This document shows, one piece after another, positions 7,824 to 17,211 of a stretch of DNA of 43,894 nucleotides. The stretch comes from Clostridia bacterium. GTDB lineage: Bacteria; Bacillota; Clostridia; Christensenellales; Aristaeellaceae. The first letter of the stretch is position 1; every line of letters begins with the position of its first letter. The notes under the pieces were generated by a model. The model was not told where the DNA came from and did not search any database. It saw nothing but the letters and a program-made list of their open reading frames with translations. The stretch is from the NCBI GenBank assembly GCA_017430225.1, contig JAFRNK010000001.1, positions 1 through 43,894 on the forward strand, in the 5' to 3' direction. The position numbers and the translations under genes are program-made.

Positions 7824-9362
7824 ATGCTGTCAACAGCTCTTTCCTGCGCGCTGAGCGGTGTAGACGGAGTACTGGTGCACGTGGAAACTGATATCACGGG
7901 CGGCAAGTTTGCTCTGTCTATCGTCGGCTTGCCTGACGCAACCGTGCGCGAAAGCCAGGACCGCGTCCTTCCTGCCATGCGCAATTCAGGATACATGTTC
8001 CCGTCGAGCCGGATCACAGTCAATCTGGCGCCGGCCGATATCAAAAAAGAAGGTTCTGCTTTCGATCTTCCGATCGCGCTCTCCATTCTTGCAGCCAGTC
8101 GGCAGATCCCCCCGCGTGCACTTGAAAACATTCTGCTTTTCGGTGAATTATCGCTCGACGGTCAGCTGAACGGCATCCGCGGTGCGCTTCCGCTTGTTCT
8201 CTCCGCCAAGGCTCAGGGCGTTACAGAGATCTTGCTCCCAGCAGATAACGCCCGGGAGGTTGCCGCTGTCGAAGGAGTCCGCATCTATCCTGCGCATTCG
8301 CTGTCTGAAGCCGCGCAGCATCTCACCGGAGAAAAGCCGATCCTATGCCAGGAACAGATTTCCTTCGATGATATCCGCCGCCAGCGCCCGACAGCCGCAT
8401 ACGACCTCAGGGATGTCAAAGGCCAGACCGGTGCCCGCCGTGCCCTTGAAATCGCCGCCGCGGGCGGTCACAACATGCTGATGGTCGGCGTCCCGGGCAG
8501 CGGAAAGACGATGCTCGCGCGATGCCTGCCCGGTATCCTGCCTGAAATGACGGCACAGGAAGCCTTTGACGTGACGCGGATACACTCGGTCGCCGGGTTG
8601 CTCCCGCCAAACTCGGGCCTCATCACCCAGCGGCCCTTCCGCACCCCTCACCATTCCGCGTCGATGCCCGCCCTGATCGGCGGTGGCCCGGACGCGCGCC
8701 CGGGCGAAATATCCCTGGCCCATAACGGCGTCCTTTTCCTGGACGAGCTTCCCGAGTATCCGCGTCCAGTACTCGAAGCGCTCAGACAGCCCCTCGAGGA
8801 CGGTTTTGTGACCGTCAGCCGTGTACGCGCCCGGTCTCAGTATCAGGCCAGATGTATGCTGATCGCGTCCATGAATCCCTGCCCCTGCGGTTATTACGGC
8901 AGCCGTGTCCGCACCTGCCGCTGCACAGAGCATGAGATCCGCCGCTATCTGGAACGCATCTCTGGCCCGCTTCTGGACAGGATCGACCTGCAGGTCGAAA
9001 CAGACGCCGTTCCCGTTTCCGAAATCCGGCAGACCGGCGCGAGCGAATCGAGTGACGCGGTACGCGCGCGTGTCCAGGCCGCGAGAGAACGCCAGATCAG
9101 GCGTCTTTCAGCCGCTGGAATCACCTGCAACGCGCAGGCCACAGGCAGCGTCGTGCATGAACTGTTTCCCCTGCCTTCTGACTCCGCACAGGTACTTGAA
9201 AAGGCAGTCGACAAACTGCATTTGTCCATGCGGGCCTACACCCGCATTATCAAGGTCGCTCAGACGATTGCCGATCTCGAACAATCGCCGGTGATCGCGC
9301 CTACACATATTCTCGAAGCCGTCCAGTACAGGACGATCGATCAAAAATACTGGCAAAACTGA
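7824..9362 (+). CDS. comM: YifB/ComM family Mg-chelatase-like AAA+ ATPase
   Basis: 512 residues. The N-terminal Lon-protease-like S5 fold (about 1-160) is followed by the AAA+ Mg-chelatase domain with Walker A GVPGSGKT (about 212-219), Walker B VLFLDEL (about 292-298), the invariant SMNPCPCGYYG loop and a paired CRC, then the C-terminal lid. ComM is a helicase that speeds branch migration during natural transformation in proteobacteria; the Bacillota homologue is assumed to act in recombination. The start ATG 7824 follows GAGGAGG at 7811-7817; a TTG at 7803 would put this site within the gene. It is first in the run and degV follows 28 bases later. Confidence 0.93.
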   Translation: MLSTALSCALSGVDGVLVHVETDITGGKFALSIVGLPDATVRESQDRVLPAMRNSGYMFPSSRITVNLAPADIKKEGSAFDLPIALSILAASRQIPPRALENILLFGELSLDGQLNGIRGALPLVLSAKAQGVTEILLPADNAREVAAVEGVRIYPAHSLSEAAQHLTGEKPILCQEQISFDDIRRQRPTAAYDLRDVKGQTGARRALEIAAAGGHNMLMVGVPGSGKTMLARCLPGILPEMTAQEAFDVTRIHSVAGLLPPNSGLITQRPFRTPHHSASMPALIGGGPDARPGEISLAHNGVLFLDELPEYPRPVLEALRQPLEDGFVTVSRVRARSQYQARCMLIASMNPCPCGYYGSRVRTCRCTEHEIRRYLERISGPLLDRIDLQVETDAVPVSEIRQTGASESSDAVRARVQAARERQIRRLSAAGITCNAQATGSVVHELFPLPSDSAQVLEKAVDKLHLSMRAYTRIIKVAQTIADLEQSPVIAPTHILEAVQYRTIDQKYWQN

Positions 9363-9390
9363 AACATTCACGAATTGAGGTGATCTACAG

Positions 9391-10227
9391 ATGAAATGGC
9401 GTATCGTGACGGATTCCAGCTGCGACGTTCTTCCGCCGCTGCCCTGGAGTCAGGATGTGAGCTACGGCAGAGTACCTTTTGTTTTTCAGATCGGCAGCGA
9501 CGAACTGACAGACGACGAAACGCTGAGTATTCCCGAAATGCTGACGAAAATGGAGCGCTGCCCCGATGCCAGCCATTCCGCCTGCCCCGCGCCCGGACTA
9601 TGGGAAGAGCAGTTCGAGCAGGCTGACAGGGTGATTGCGCTGACGATCTCCGCCAATCTTTCGGGAAGCTATGAAAGTGCTGTGGTCGCGCGTGAAATGA
9701 CCCTGGAAAAGCATCCGGGCAAAAAGATCCTGATCCTCAACTCGCTGAGCACCGGTCCGGTGATCAACATGGCGGTCGAAAAAGCGATCAACCTGATCAA
9801 AGCGGGTCTTTCGTTTGAAAAAATCACTGTGATGATGACGGAATTCATTCGCGCCCGTCACACCATTTTTGCTCTGTGCAGTTTCAACAACCTCGTCAAG
9901 AACGGCCGCGTGAGCCGCCTGGCGGGACTGATTGCCGGCAAGCTCGGCATCTGGGGAATCGGCATCGGGGATCCTGAAGGCAAGATCGAAATGGCTGCCA
10001 AGGTCCGCGGATCGCGCCGCATCATCCAGACCATTACCGACAACATGAAGCAGAATCATTTTTCCGGCGGCCAGGTCGTTATCTCACATTGCCTCAACCC
10101 TGATTTCGCCGGACAGCTCCGTGACGGGATTCAGCAGATCTGGCATGACGCGCGCGTGATGCTCACGGAAACTGGCGGTTTGTGCAGTTTCTACGCGGAA
10201 CGCAGCGGCCTGATCGTCGCCTACTGA
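9391..10227 (+). CDS. DegV family fatty-acid-binding protein
   Basis: 278 residues, the normal DegV length. It begins with the family signature IVTDSSCD and has the ISANLSGSYESA loop that contacts the acyl carboxylate, as well as CSFNNLVKNGRVS in the second domain. DegV/FakB proteins bind a fatty acid and present it to the FakA kinase for phosphorylation; no fakA is seen in the window. The N-terminal half is slightly divergent. Start ATG 9391 with GAGGTGA upstream. It lies between comM and fbp and is probably co-transcribed with them. Confidence 0.88.
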   Translation: MKWRIVTDSSCDVLPPLPWSQDVSYGRVPFVFQIGSDELTDDETLSIPEMLTKMERCPDASHSACPAPGLWEEQFEQADRVIALTISANLSGSYESAVVAREMTLEKHPGKKILILNSLSTGPVINMAVEKAINLIKAGLSFEKITVMMTEFIRARHTIFALCSFNNLVKNGRVSRLAGLIAGKLGIWGIGIGDPEGKIEMAAKVRGSRRIIQTITDNMKQNHFSGGQVVISHCLNPDFAGQLRDGIQQIWHDARVMLTETGGLCSFYAERSGLIVAY

Positions 10228-10240
10228 CGCAGGTGATGAC

Positions 10241-12160
10241 ATGACGAACGAAAGACTGAAATACCTTCAGCTGCTGGGCGAGCGCTACAACTCCGTCGAA
10301 GCGCTGTGCACTGAAATCACGCGCCTTTCCGCCCAGCTGAGCCTGCCGAAAGGCACAGAACACTTCATGAGCGATATTCATGGTGAGTACGAAGCTTTCT
10401 GCCACATCATGAATAATTGCTCCGGCGTCATCCGCGAAAAAGTGGAGCTCTGGCTCGGCAATAAACTGACGCATACCGAAGCGGACGAACTTTGCACGCT
10501 GATCTATTATCCCCAGGCTGTTATCCGGAAACGGCAGCTGCAGCCTGAAAACCTTGACAGCTGGTACCGCAACCAGACGCATCACCTGGTTTATCTTGCG
10601 AAAATGCTGTCCAGCAAGTATACCCGTGAAAAGGTCCGCAAGGAAATGCCCCAGGAATGGGCCTTTCTGATCGACGAACTGATGCATTTTCAGGATGATG
10701 AAACCGCTATCCATACGGATCAGGAAAAGAATCGCCTCAAATACCATAACGCGATCGTGGACACGGTCATCAGCACACAGAGCGTAGACGGACTGCTCAT
10801 CGCGCTGACGGACCTCATCAAGCGGCTGGCAGTCGACCGCCTGCATGTCGTCGGCGATATCTTTGATCGTGGGCCCCGCGCCGACAGCATTATGGATATC
10901 CTGATGAAGCATCCCTCTGTCGATATCGAGTGGGGCAATCATGATATCCTCTGGATGGGCGCAGCGGCAGGCAGTGAGGTCTGTATCTTCGGTGTTCTGC
11001 GCAACTCCCTTGCGCATGGGAACACCGTTATCCTGGAGAGGGGCTACGGCATTCCCCTTCGCGGCCTCGCCCTGACCGCGCAGGAACTCTATCCGACGCT
11101 CCGGTCTGATCAGGCCGCGCTCCACTTTATCAATATCGTTCTGTTCAAACTCGAAGGCCAACTCATCCTGCGCAATCCAGACTTCGGTATGGAGAGCCGG
11201 ATGCTCCTGCATTTGGCGGACTTTGAGAACGGCAAAATCACCATCGACGGCCGTGAATGGCCGCTCAAAACACTGCCCTCCAATACCATCGACCCCGAAT
11301 CGCCTTATGAACTGAGCGCGGAAGAAGCTCAGGTCGTACACGAACTGCGTCATGCCTTCAGACACAGCATCCGTCTTCGCGGGCATATCGACTTCTTGTA
11401 CCGCCGCGGCTGGATGTACCGCGCTTTCAACGGCAATCTCATGTATCACGGCTGTATTCCGCTCCAGGCAGACGGCAGCTTCCTGGATGTCAAAATCCAC
11501 GGCCATGTCCTCAACGGAAAGAATCTCATGGACTATGCCGACCAGATGGCCCGGCGCGCTTTCTATTCCCAGGATCAGCAAGCGCTCGATTTCATGTGGT
11601 ACCTTTGGTGCGGTGTCAATTCCCCGGTCTGCGGGCGCGAAGTCAAAACCTTCGAGCGGGCCTTTATCCCGGACAAGGAGTCCTGGAAAGAGCCGCGGAA
11701 TGCCTATTACACCTGGTATAACGACGAAGAATGCTGCATGCGAATCCTGAAAGCCTTCGGGCTCGAAGGGCCGTTCTCCCACATTATCAACGGCCACACG
11801 CCGATCCGCGTCACGCACGGCGAAAGCCCGCTCAAGGCAGGCGGACGCCTGATCGTCATCGACGGCGGCTTTTGCAAAGCCTATCAGAAAACAACCGGCA
11901 TCGCCGGCTACACCCTGATCGCCAACAGCCACGGCATGCGCCTCATGTCCCACCAGCCCTTCACTTCTCTCAAGGAAGCGCAGGAATCCGGCCAGGACAT
12001 TCATTCACAGTCTTTTGAGTTCGCAGTCTATCCCAACCGCCTCTTTGTACGCGATACGGATTACGGACAGACTTTGAGCGAACGTATCAATGACCTGACT
12101 GATTTGCTTCAGGCTTACCGGAACGGTCAGATCCACCTGAAGCCGATAATCCCGACATAA
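10241..12160 (+). CDS. fbp: Fructose-1,6-bisphosphatase class III
   Basis: 639 residues, matching the long Bacillota-type FBPase (B. subtilis Fbp). It hydrolyses fructose 1,6-bisphosphate to fructose 6-phosphate in gluconeogenesis. The metallophosphatase motifs are intact: SDIHGEYE (about 44-51), GDIFDRGP, WGNHD and the later NGHTP and IDGGF. Start ATG 10241 follows AGGTGATGAC. It lies 13 bases after degV and 24 before deoC, so carbon metabolism genes are clustered here: FBPase and deoxyribose-phosphate aldolase feed the same triose pool. Confidence 0.96.
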   Translation: MTNERLKYLQLLGERYNSVEALCTEITRLSAQLSLPKGTEHFMSDIHGEYEAFCHIMNNCSGVIREKVELWLGNKLTHTEADELCTLIYYPQAVIRKRQLQPENLDSWYRNQTHHLVYLAKMLSSKYTREKVRKEMPQEWAFLIDELMHFQDDETAIHTDQEKNRLKYHNAIVDTVISTQSVDGLLIALTDLIKRLAVDRLHVVGDIFDRGPRADSIMDILMKHPSVDIEWGNHDILWMGAAAGSEVCIFGVLRNSLAHGNTVILERGYGIPLRGLALTAQELYPTLRSDQAALHFINIVLFKLEGQLILRNPDFGMESRMLLHLADFENGKITIDGREWPLKTLPSNTIDPESPYELSAEEAQVVHELRHAFRHSIRLRGHIDFLYRRGWMYRAFNGNLMYHGCIPLQADGSFLDVKIHGHVLNGKNLMDYADQMARRAFYSQDQQALDFMWYLWCGVNSPVCGREVKTFERAFIPDKESWKEPRNAYYTWYNDEECCMRILKAFGLEGPFSHIINGHTPIRVTHGESPLKAGGRLIVIDGGFCKAYQKTTGIAGYTLIANSHGMRLMSHQPFTSLKEAQESGQDIHSQSFEFAVYPNRLFVRDTDYGQTLSERINDLTDLLQAYRNGQIHLKPIIPT

Positions 12161-12184
12161 CAACATCATTGAGGAGGCACTGTC

Positions 12185-12844
12185 ATGAAAAAGAACGAAA
12201 TCGCCGCGATGATCGACCATACGCTGTTGAAAGCGACTGCCACGAAAGCACAGATCGAACAGCTCTGCGCGGAAGCAAAAGAATACGTATTCGCCTCTGT
12301 CTGCGTCAATCCGGTCCACGTTGCCGAGGCAGCCCGCCTGCTGAAGGATTCGCCGGTCAAAGTCTGCACGGTGATCGGTTTCCCCCTTGGCGCGAACACC
12401 AGTGAAGTCAAGGCTTTCGAAACCATGAACGCCGTCAGCAACGGCGCGGATGAAATCGACACGGTCCTGAATGTCGGCGCCGCAAAGGAGGGCGACTGGA
12501 CGAAGGTCGAGAGCGATATCCGCGCTGTCGTCAACGCTGCCGCGGGACGCCTCGTCAAAGTGATTCTGGAAACCTGCTATTTGACGCCCGACGAGATTGC
12601 CCGCGCCTGCAAAGCTGCCGAAAGCGCCGGTGCGAATTTCGTTAAAACAAGCACCGGATTCGGCAGCGGCGGCGCGAAAACCGAAGACGTCGCGCTGATG
12701 AAAAAGAGCATACCCGCTTGCATGAGTGTCAAGGCTTCCGGCGGCATCCATACCTATCAGGAAGCAATGGCCCTGATTGACGCCGGAGCTTCCCGCATCG
12801 GCGCCAGCGCGGGCATTCAGATCGTCCGCGATGCTGAGGACTGA
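12185..12844 (+). CDS. deoC: Deoxyribose-phosphate aldolase
   Basis: 219 residues. Cleaves 2-deoxyribose 5-phosphate to glyceraldehyde 3-phosphate and acetaldehyde in deoxynucleoside breakdown. Seen: [11 protein letters not shown] near the N terminus, the D92 region IDTVLNVG, the Schiff-base lysine in FVKTSTGFG (K154) and the second lysine in VKASGGI (K183). Start ATG 12185 with GAGGAGG eight to fourteen bases upstream. The sirtuin gene follows after three bases. No other deo genes are present. Confidence 0.95.
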   Translation: MKKNEIAAMIDHTLLKATATKAQIEQLCAEAKEYVFASVCVNPVHVAEAARLLKDSPVKVCTVIGFPLGANTSEVKAFETMNAVSNGADEIDTVLNVGAAKEGDWTKVESDIRAVVNAAAGRLVKVILETCYLTPDEIARACKAAESAGANFVKTSTGFGSGGAKTEDVALMKKSIPACMSVKASGGIHTYQEAMALIDAGASRIGASAGIQIVRDAED

Positions 12845-12847
12845 GTG

Positions 12848-13567
12848 ATGAATACCGAAGCGATCGATCGTCTGCGGCAAATCACCGGCCAGGCCAAACG
12901 CATCGTTTTTTTCGGCGGAGCCGGCGTGTCCACAGAGAGCGGCATCCCTGATTTCAGGAGTGTCGACGGACTTTACAACCAACAGTACAGCGAGCCTCCT
13001 GAAGAGATCCTGAGCCATCACTATTTCATGACGCATCCGGAGGAGTTCTTCCGCTTTTATCGTAATAAAATGCTTTATCCTGACGCTGAGCCCAACGCTG
13101 CACACAAACGGCTGGCCCAGTGGGAGGACGAAGGGCATCTGATCGCAGTCGTCACGCAGAACATCGATGGTCTGCATCAGAAAGCGGGCAGCAAAAAGGT
13201 ATATGAGCTCCACGGCAGCGTGCTCAGGAATCACTGCATGCGCTGCAGGAAGGGATACGACCTGCAGTATATCATGAAATCCAAAGGCGTACCCCGCTGT
13301 GACTGCGGCGGCATTATCAAGCCGGACGTCGTGCTGTATGAAGAGGGGCTCGACGAGCAGACGATCCGCGGTGCCGTATCCGCCATCTCCCGCGCGGATG
13401 TATTGATTATCGGCGGGACTTCCCTGGCCGTGTACCCGGCTGCCGGATTCGTCAATTACTTTGAAGGCGATCATCTGATCCTGATCAACCGTGACCCCAC
13501 ACCGCAGGACCGTCACGCTTCCCTCATCATACGCGATCCGATCGGCCAGGTCATGGCGGCGCTGTAG
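12848..13567 (+). CDS. Sir2-family NAD-dependent protein deacylase
   Basis: 239 residues. Removes acetyl or other acyl groups from protein lysines using NAD+. Visible: GAGVSTESGIPDFRS (about 24-38), TQNIDGLH (103-110), catalytic H122 in ELHGS, zinc ligands C130, C133, C151 and C153, and GTSLAVYPAA near the NAD site. Start ATG 12848; the GTG directly before (12845) is possible but adds one residue. GAGG at 12836-12839, inside the end of deoC, serves as the ribosome site. It ends the comM run; no terminator hairpin is evident before the next promoter. Confidence 0.93.
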   Translation: MNTEAIDRLRQITGQAKRIVFFGGAGVSTESGIPDFRSVDGLYNQQYSEPPEEILSHHYFMTHPEEFFRFYRNKMLYPDAEPNAAHKRLAQWEDEGHLIAVVTQNIDGLHQKAGSKKVYELHGSVLRNHCMRCRKGYDLQYIMKSKGVPRCDCGGIIKPDVVLYEEGLDEQTIRGAVSAISRADVLIIGGTSLAVYPAAGFVNYFEGDHLILINRDPTPQDRHASLIIRDPIGQVMAAL

Positions 13568-13623
13568 CTTTCAATGAATCCCAATTATGCCGTATTTTTG
13601 TCTGAGTTCAAGGGAATGATGAA

Positions 13624-13652
13624 TTGAACCGGCTGATATGATCGGATATAAT
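13624..13652 (+). promoter_or_regulatory. Promoter of the DUF5685-dnaJ-zinc ribbon genes
   Basis: TTGAAC (13624-13629), 17 bases, TATAAT (13647-13652). Start of transcription expected near 13659. Confidence 0.8.
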
Positions 13653-13654
13653 AT

Positions 13655-13679
13655 GATGGTCGGAGTATATCCGGCCATC
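13655..13679 (+). repeat. Inverted repeat across the transcription start
   Basis: GATGGTCGGA (13655-13664), a five-base centre GTATA and TCCGGCCATC (13670-13679): ten pairs with one G-T. It begins three bases after the -10 box. It may be a DNA operator or a hairpin at the 5' end of the mRNA that protects it. Confidence 0.6.
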
Positions 13680-13704
13680 TATTATGTAAATGGAGCGGGA
13701 CGAT

Positions 13705-14544
13705 ATGTTTGGCTACATTACAATCAACGGCGCTGCACTCAGTGAAGAGGAAAAGGCACGTTACCGCACATATTACTGCGGGCTTTGCCGTGCGCTACAC
13801 AAGACGTACGGAACGCTTTCCCGGCTGACACTGAGCAACGACATGACTTTTCTTGGGCTGACACTGAGCTCTCTGTACGAGCCTTCCGCCCTGGAAAGCG
13901 CTGGCATCTGTCCGGTGCATCCGGTGCGAAAGCAGGGGTATCTGAAAAGCACCGCGCTGGATTACGCGGCGGATATGAACATCCTGCTGACCTGGTACGT
14001 GAGCCAGGATCATCTATTGGATGATCATTCCACCAACGCCGGCCTGATGATCCGCCGCCTGAAACCGCATTACGAGCGTCTGAAACAGATTTATCCGGAC
14101 AAATGCAGGCAGATCGAAACCTGCCTGGACCGGATCCATGTTCTGGAAGCCCAGACAGACGTTCAACTGGATGCCCTATGCCAGCTTTCCGGGAGGATCG
14201 TCGGCGAAGTCTTCCGGTGGAAGGATGATATCTGGGGAGACGCACTTCGTTGCATCGGCGAGTCGCTGGGCGGTTTTATCTACCTCATCGACGCGATGGA
14301 TGATTATGATCAGGACCAGCGCCGCCGCCGTTTCAATCCCCTGAAAGACTTCCATGCGCAGCCGGACTATTTTGAATCCCTCAAACAATCCTTGACGCTC
14401 CTGGCGGCACAGGCTGCCGAAGCGCTCGAATCGCTGCCGCTGGAACAGGATGTCAACCTGATCAGGAATGTCGTATACAGCGGAATCTGGATACGTTATG
14501 AACAGCTGTTATCCAAATCCCAGAAAAAGGAGAACAAACAATGA
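13705..14544 (+). CDS. DUF5685 family protein
   Basis: 279 residues, soluble and largely alpha-helical. The start MFGYITIN...[17 protein letters not shown] is the hallmark of DUF5685, whose members are found mainly in Clostridia and have no known function. Other visible conserved-looking parts are DDHSTNAG (about 113-120), an [10 protein letters not shown] stretch and [13 protein letters not shown] (about 197-209), whose acidic clusters recall metal-binding helices of all-alpha prenyl-synthase-like folds; that resemblance is only an impression. Start ATG 13705 after GAGCGG; the upstream ATG at 13690 would include this site. The end overlaps the J-domain gene (ATGA). Confidence 0.8.
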   Translation: MFGYITINGAALSEEEKARYRTYYCGLCRALHKTYGTLSRLTLSNDMTFLGLTLSSLYEPSALESAGICPVHPVRKQGYLKSTALDYAADMNILLTWYVSQDHLLDDHSTNAGLMIRRLKPHYERLKQIYPDKCRQIETCLDRIHVLEAQTDVQLDALCQLSGRIVGEVFRWKDDIWGDALRCIGESLGGFIYLIDAMDDYDQDQRRRRFNPLKDFHAQPDYFESLKQSLTLLAAQAAEALESLPLEQDVNLIRNVVYSGIWIRYEQLLSKSQKKENKQ

Positions 14545-15194
14545 ACGGCGATCCGTTCCAGATCCTCGGCGTATCCTCGCAGGCCACAGAGGATGAGATC
14601 AAAGCGGCGTACCGGAAGCTCGCCAAGAAATACCATCCTGATCTCAACCCCAACTCCCCGACAGCCGAGGCAAAAATGAAAGAAATCAACGAAGCCTATA
14701 CTGAGGCGATGCGCATCAAGAAAGGCGGCGGCAGTATGGACAGCTGGTACCGCAGCCAGTCTTCGGGTTATCAGGACAGCGGTTTCAATCACTGGCAGTA
14801 TGAGTACCAGACGCAGGACAGCAGCCAGTTCCAGCCTCAATTCCAGGCCACGTACGATTATATCAGCACTTCACGGTATTATGATGCGCTGCAGATGCTG
14901 CACCAAATTCCCGAACACAACGCGCTGTGGAACTATCTCGCGGCGATCGCAAACATGGGTCTGGGCAATCGCCTGGCTGCGGCCAATTACGCGCGCAACG
15001 CGTATCAGATGGAGCCGGGCAACAATCAGTACCGTGAACTGTATGAGCAGCTGAGCGCGCCTGCCCGCACCTACCAGCAGCAGGGCACCAACTACGGCTA
15101 TTCCATGCAGCGGCTGTGCAATAACCCCTTTATCTCCTGTATCGCGATTAATCTGTTCTGCAACTGCTTCCGCTGCGGACGCTGCTGCTGTTAA
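14541..15194 (+). CDS. J-domain protein with cysteine-rich C-terminal tail
   Basis: 217 residues. The N-terminal J-domain (1-65) includes the HPD tripeptide (KKYHPDLNP) that stimulates the Hsp70 ATPase. A Ser/Gln/Tyr-rich linker (about 68-105) follows, then a TPR-like helical part (about 108-172, with [16 protein letters not shown] and [15 protein letters not shown]). The last 28 residues hold eight cysteines in a hydrophobic setting, ending CFRCGRCCC, which could be lipid-modified, bind metal or anchor in the membrane. It lacks the DnaJ zinc-finger and substrate domains, so it is a specialised co-chaperone, not DnaJ itself. Start ATG 14541 with AAGGAG upstream; coupled to DUF5685. Confidence 0.85.
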   Translation: MNGDPFQILGVSSQATEDEIKAAYRKLAKKYHPDLNPNSPTAEAKMKEINEAYTEAMRIKKGGGSMDSWYRSQSSGYQDSGFNHWQYEYQTQDSSQFQPQFQATYDYISTSRYYDALQMLHQIPEHNALWNYLAAIANMGLGNRLAAANYARNAYQMEPGNNQYRELYEQLSAPARTYQQQGTNYGYSMQRLCNNPFISCIAINLFCNCFRCGRCCC

Positions 15195-15217
15195 CATGAA
15201 TACGGAGGGCTTTATCT

Positions 15218-15634
15218 ATGAATGGTTTTTTCAACAGGCTGAGATGGCGTCTTCAGCAATTCATGCAGGGCCGATATGGTCCTGACAAACTGACCCAAGT
15301 CCTGCTCTGGACCGGTCTGGGATTCTATATCCTCAATCTTTTTCTTCGCTGGCCGATCCTGGTCTATTTGTCCATGGCCATTTACGCCTGGGCGATTTTC
15401 AGGATGTTTTCCAAGAATCGCGTCGCCCGCGCCATGGAAAACCAGAAATTCTTTCAGTTCTGGTATTCTCTGAAAACCAATCTTAACCAGCGCAAACTCC
15501 GCTTGAAAAACAGCAAGGAATACAAGTATTTCCACTGCCCGAAATGCCATACTGTTCTGCGTGCAAGGCGCGGAGGCGGGAAGCGTACGATCACCTGCCC
15601 CAAATGCGGCAACCAGTTCGAACAGAAATCCTGA
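15218..15634 (+). CDS. Small membrane protein with C-terminal zinc ribbon
   Basis: 138 residues. Basic amphipathic N terminus, two adjacent hydrophobic stretches (about 27-45 and 47-63), a lysine/arginine-rich linker and a C-terminal zinc ribbon with CPKC (about 107-110) and CPKCG (about 128-132). This layout fits a membrane protein that displays a nucleic-acid- or protein-binding ribbon on the cytoplasmic side. The start ATG 15218 follows GGAGGG. Genes of this type commonly sit beside DUF5685 and J-domain genes in Clostridia, suggesting a shared but undefined role. Confidence 0.75.
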   Translation: MNGFFNRLRWRLQQFMQGRYGPDKLTQVLLWTGLGFYILNLFLRWPILVYLSMAIYAWAIFRMFSKNRVARAMENQKFFQFWYSLKTNLNQRKLRLKNSKEYKYFHCPKCHTVLRARRGGGKRTITCPKCGNQFEQKS

Positions 15635-15657
15635 CACTTTAAAGCGGAGGCTGCACT

Positions 15658-17049
15658 ATGATCTCCAGTCATGATCGATTCGGGTCAGCATTGCCGATCA
15701 TTGCGTTTTTTCTGGTGACCGCATTGATCGTTTCTTTATTTTTCCCGGCATCGCATGCAAACGCGGAAAATGCAGCGAAGCCCATCCTTTCTGCTGAAGA
15801 TGCCGAAGGCTTTATTAACACGCTGCTGAATGAAGATGCAGCCCAGCTCGACAGCACTGTTTTGATGACGGGTCCGATGGAGAAAGCAGTCTCCGGAATG
15901 GGAGGATTTCGTGGCCTTGCCCAGTCACTGGCTGCCTTGGGCAAGGTTGAATCGATCGGTCCCGCCTATGAAATGCAGGTGTCCGGACTGACTGTATTCA
16001 GAATCCCCTGCCGTTTCCAGGCCATGCCGCTGGATCTTATCCTGACGACGGAAGCCGGTGCAATCGCCGGACTGGTCACAGCGGAGTTTACCGGAAATAC
16101 TGCCGAAACGAGCGAAACAGCAGCAGACCCGGCATACCGTGAAATATCGCTCTCATTACCGGTTGCTTCCCTGAACGGTGAATTGCCTGGCACTTTACTG
16201 CTGCCCGAAGGCGATGGTCCCTTCCCCGCGGTGATTCTCGTCCACGGATCCGGGCCCAATGACCGTGATGAAACGCTCATGGCTCAGAAACCGTTCAAAG
16301 ATATCGCTGAAGGCCTCGCTGCAAGCGGCATCGCCTCTTTCCGTTACGACAAGCGTACCTTTGTTTACGGTGCCGCCTTGGCAAACGACATTCAGCTTAC
16401 TCTGAAGGAAGAGACCGTCGACGATGCTGTCTCAGCCCTGAAAATGCTCAGCCATCAGGAAGGCATCGATCCGGACAGGATCTTTATCCTCGGTCACAGT
16501 CTCGGCGCTACAGCGATCCCTGCGATCGATCAGGCGTTGAAAGAACAGGGCCTCAAAGCATGCGGCTATCTTCTGCTGGCCGGTTCCGTCCGTCCTCTCC
16601 CTGAACTGATGAAAGAACAGTACGATTTTCTTTATTCCCTGCTGCCGGAAATCACCGAGGCCCAGCAGGCAGAAAAAGAAACGTTATTTGCCCAGCTTGA
16701 CCGGCTGAACGATCTTTCATCGCTGTCAGATGATACGGTGATTTTCGCCGCTTTTGTCCCCTACTGGCGCTGGCTTTCCGAGTACGATGCATTGGCCGCA
16801 GCTGAAAAAATCGATGTCCCATGTCTTGTATTACAGGGCGAAGAAGACTATCAGGTAACGATGAAAGATTATGCCTTATGGGAAAATGCCTTCAAGGAAA
16901 GTCCCAATTGGCAGTTCATCTCTTATCCTGATCTTGTCCATACCTTCGCAGCCGGTCAGAAAACCGAAGGCTCAGCAGTATACACCCGCAGCAACCATGT
17001 GGATCCAAAAGTGATCGAAGATATCGCTCAATTCATCCAGTCACATTAA
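15658..17049 (+). CDS. Exported or anchored alpha/beta hydrolase with N-terminal DUF3887-like domain
   Basis: 463 residues. An N-terminal hydrophobic segment (about 11-33, ending near ASHANAEN) looks like a signal peptide or anchor. Residues about 45-140 have the DUF3887 pattern (a small alpha+beta domain, LNEDAAQLD...). The rest is an alpha/beta hydrolase: oxyanion region VILVHGSGPNDRDE, nucleophile GHSLGA (about 281-286), acid in LQGEEDYQV and catalytic His in DLVHTF. Such proteins are usually annotated as dienelactone-hydrolase or esterase-like; the substrate is unknown. Start ATG 15658 after CGGAGG. It ends with a good terminator. Confidence 0.85.
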   Translation: MISSHDRFGSALPIIAFFLVTALIVSLFFPASHANAENAAKPILSAEDAEGFINTLLNEDAAQLDSTVLMTGPMEKAVSGMGGFRGLAQSLAALGKVESIGPAYEMQVSGLTVFRIPCRFQAMPLDLILTTEAGAIAGLVTAEFTGNTAETSETAADPAYREISLSLPVASLNGELPGTLLLPEGDGPFPAVILVHGSGPNDRDETLMAQKPFKDIAEGLAASGIASFRYDKRTFVYGAALANDIQLTLKEETVDDAVSALKMLSHQEGIDPDRIFILGHSLGATAIPAIDQALKEQGLKACGYLLLAGSVRPLPELMKEQYDFLYSLLPEITEAQQAEKETLFAQLDRLNDLSSLSDDTVIFAAFVPYWRWLSEYDALAAAEKIDVPCLVLQGEEDYQVTMKDYALWENAFKESPNWQFISYPDLVHTFAAGQKTEGSAVYTRSNHVDPKVIEDIAQFIQSH

Positions 17050-17065
17050 TCATCCATAAGCAAAG

Positions 17066-17107
17066 AACAAGCAGGAGATTGGAAATCCATTCTCCTGCTT
17101 GTTTTAT
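17066..17107 (+). terminator. Rho-independent terminator between convergent genes
   Basis: AACAAGCAGGAGA (17066-17078) pairs perfectly with TCTCCTGCTTGTT (17091-17103), then TTATTT. The flanking sequence on the other strand (TTCTTTG) makes it a possible terminator for the oad operon as well. From here to 17211 nothing else was found except the short palindrome ACAGTTTCCGGAGACTGT, which has no T run. Confidence 0.88.
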
Positions 17108-17211
17108 TTCCAGGTACAGTTTCCGGAGACTGTAAAGTTGTCATATACCGCGCCAGCAGACGCGGGCGCAAATGGTATTCAGATCAGACTTTCGCGATAG
17201 TTTCTTCTTCC

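Noticed and set aside
10163-13516. Two very long minus-strand open frames (613 and 503 codons) opposite fbp, deoC and the sirtuin gene
   Set aside because: They lie exactly opposite genes with full catalytic motifs, have no recognisable domains and arise from GC-rich third positions.
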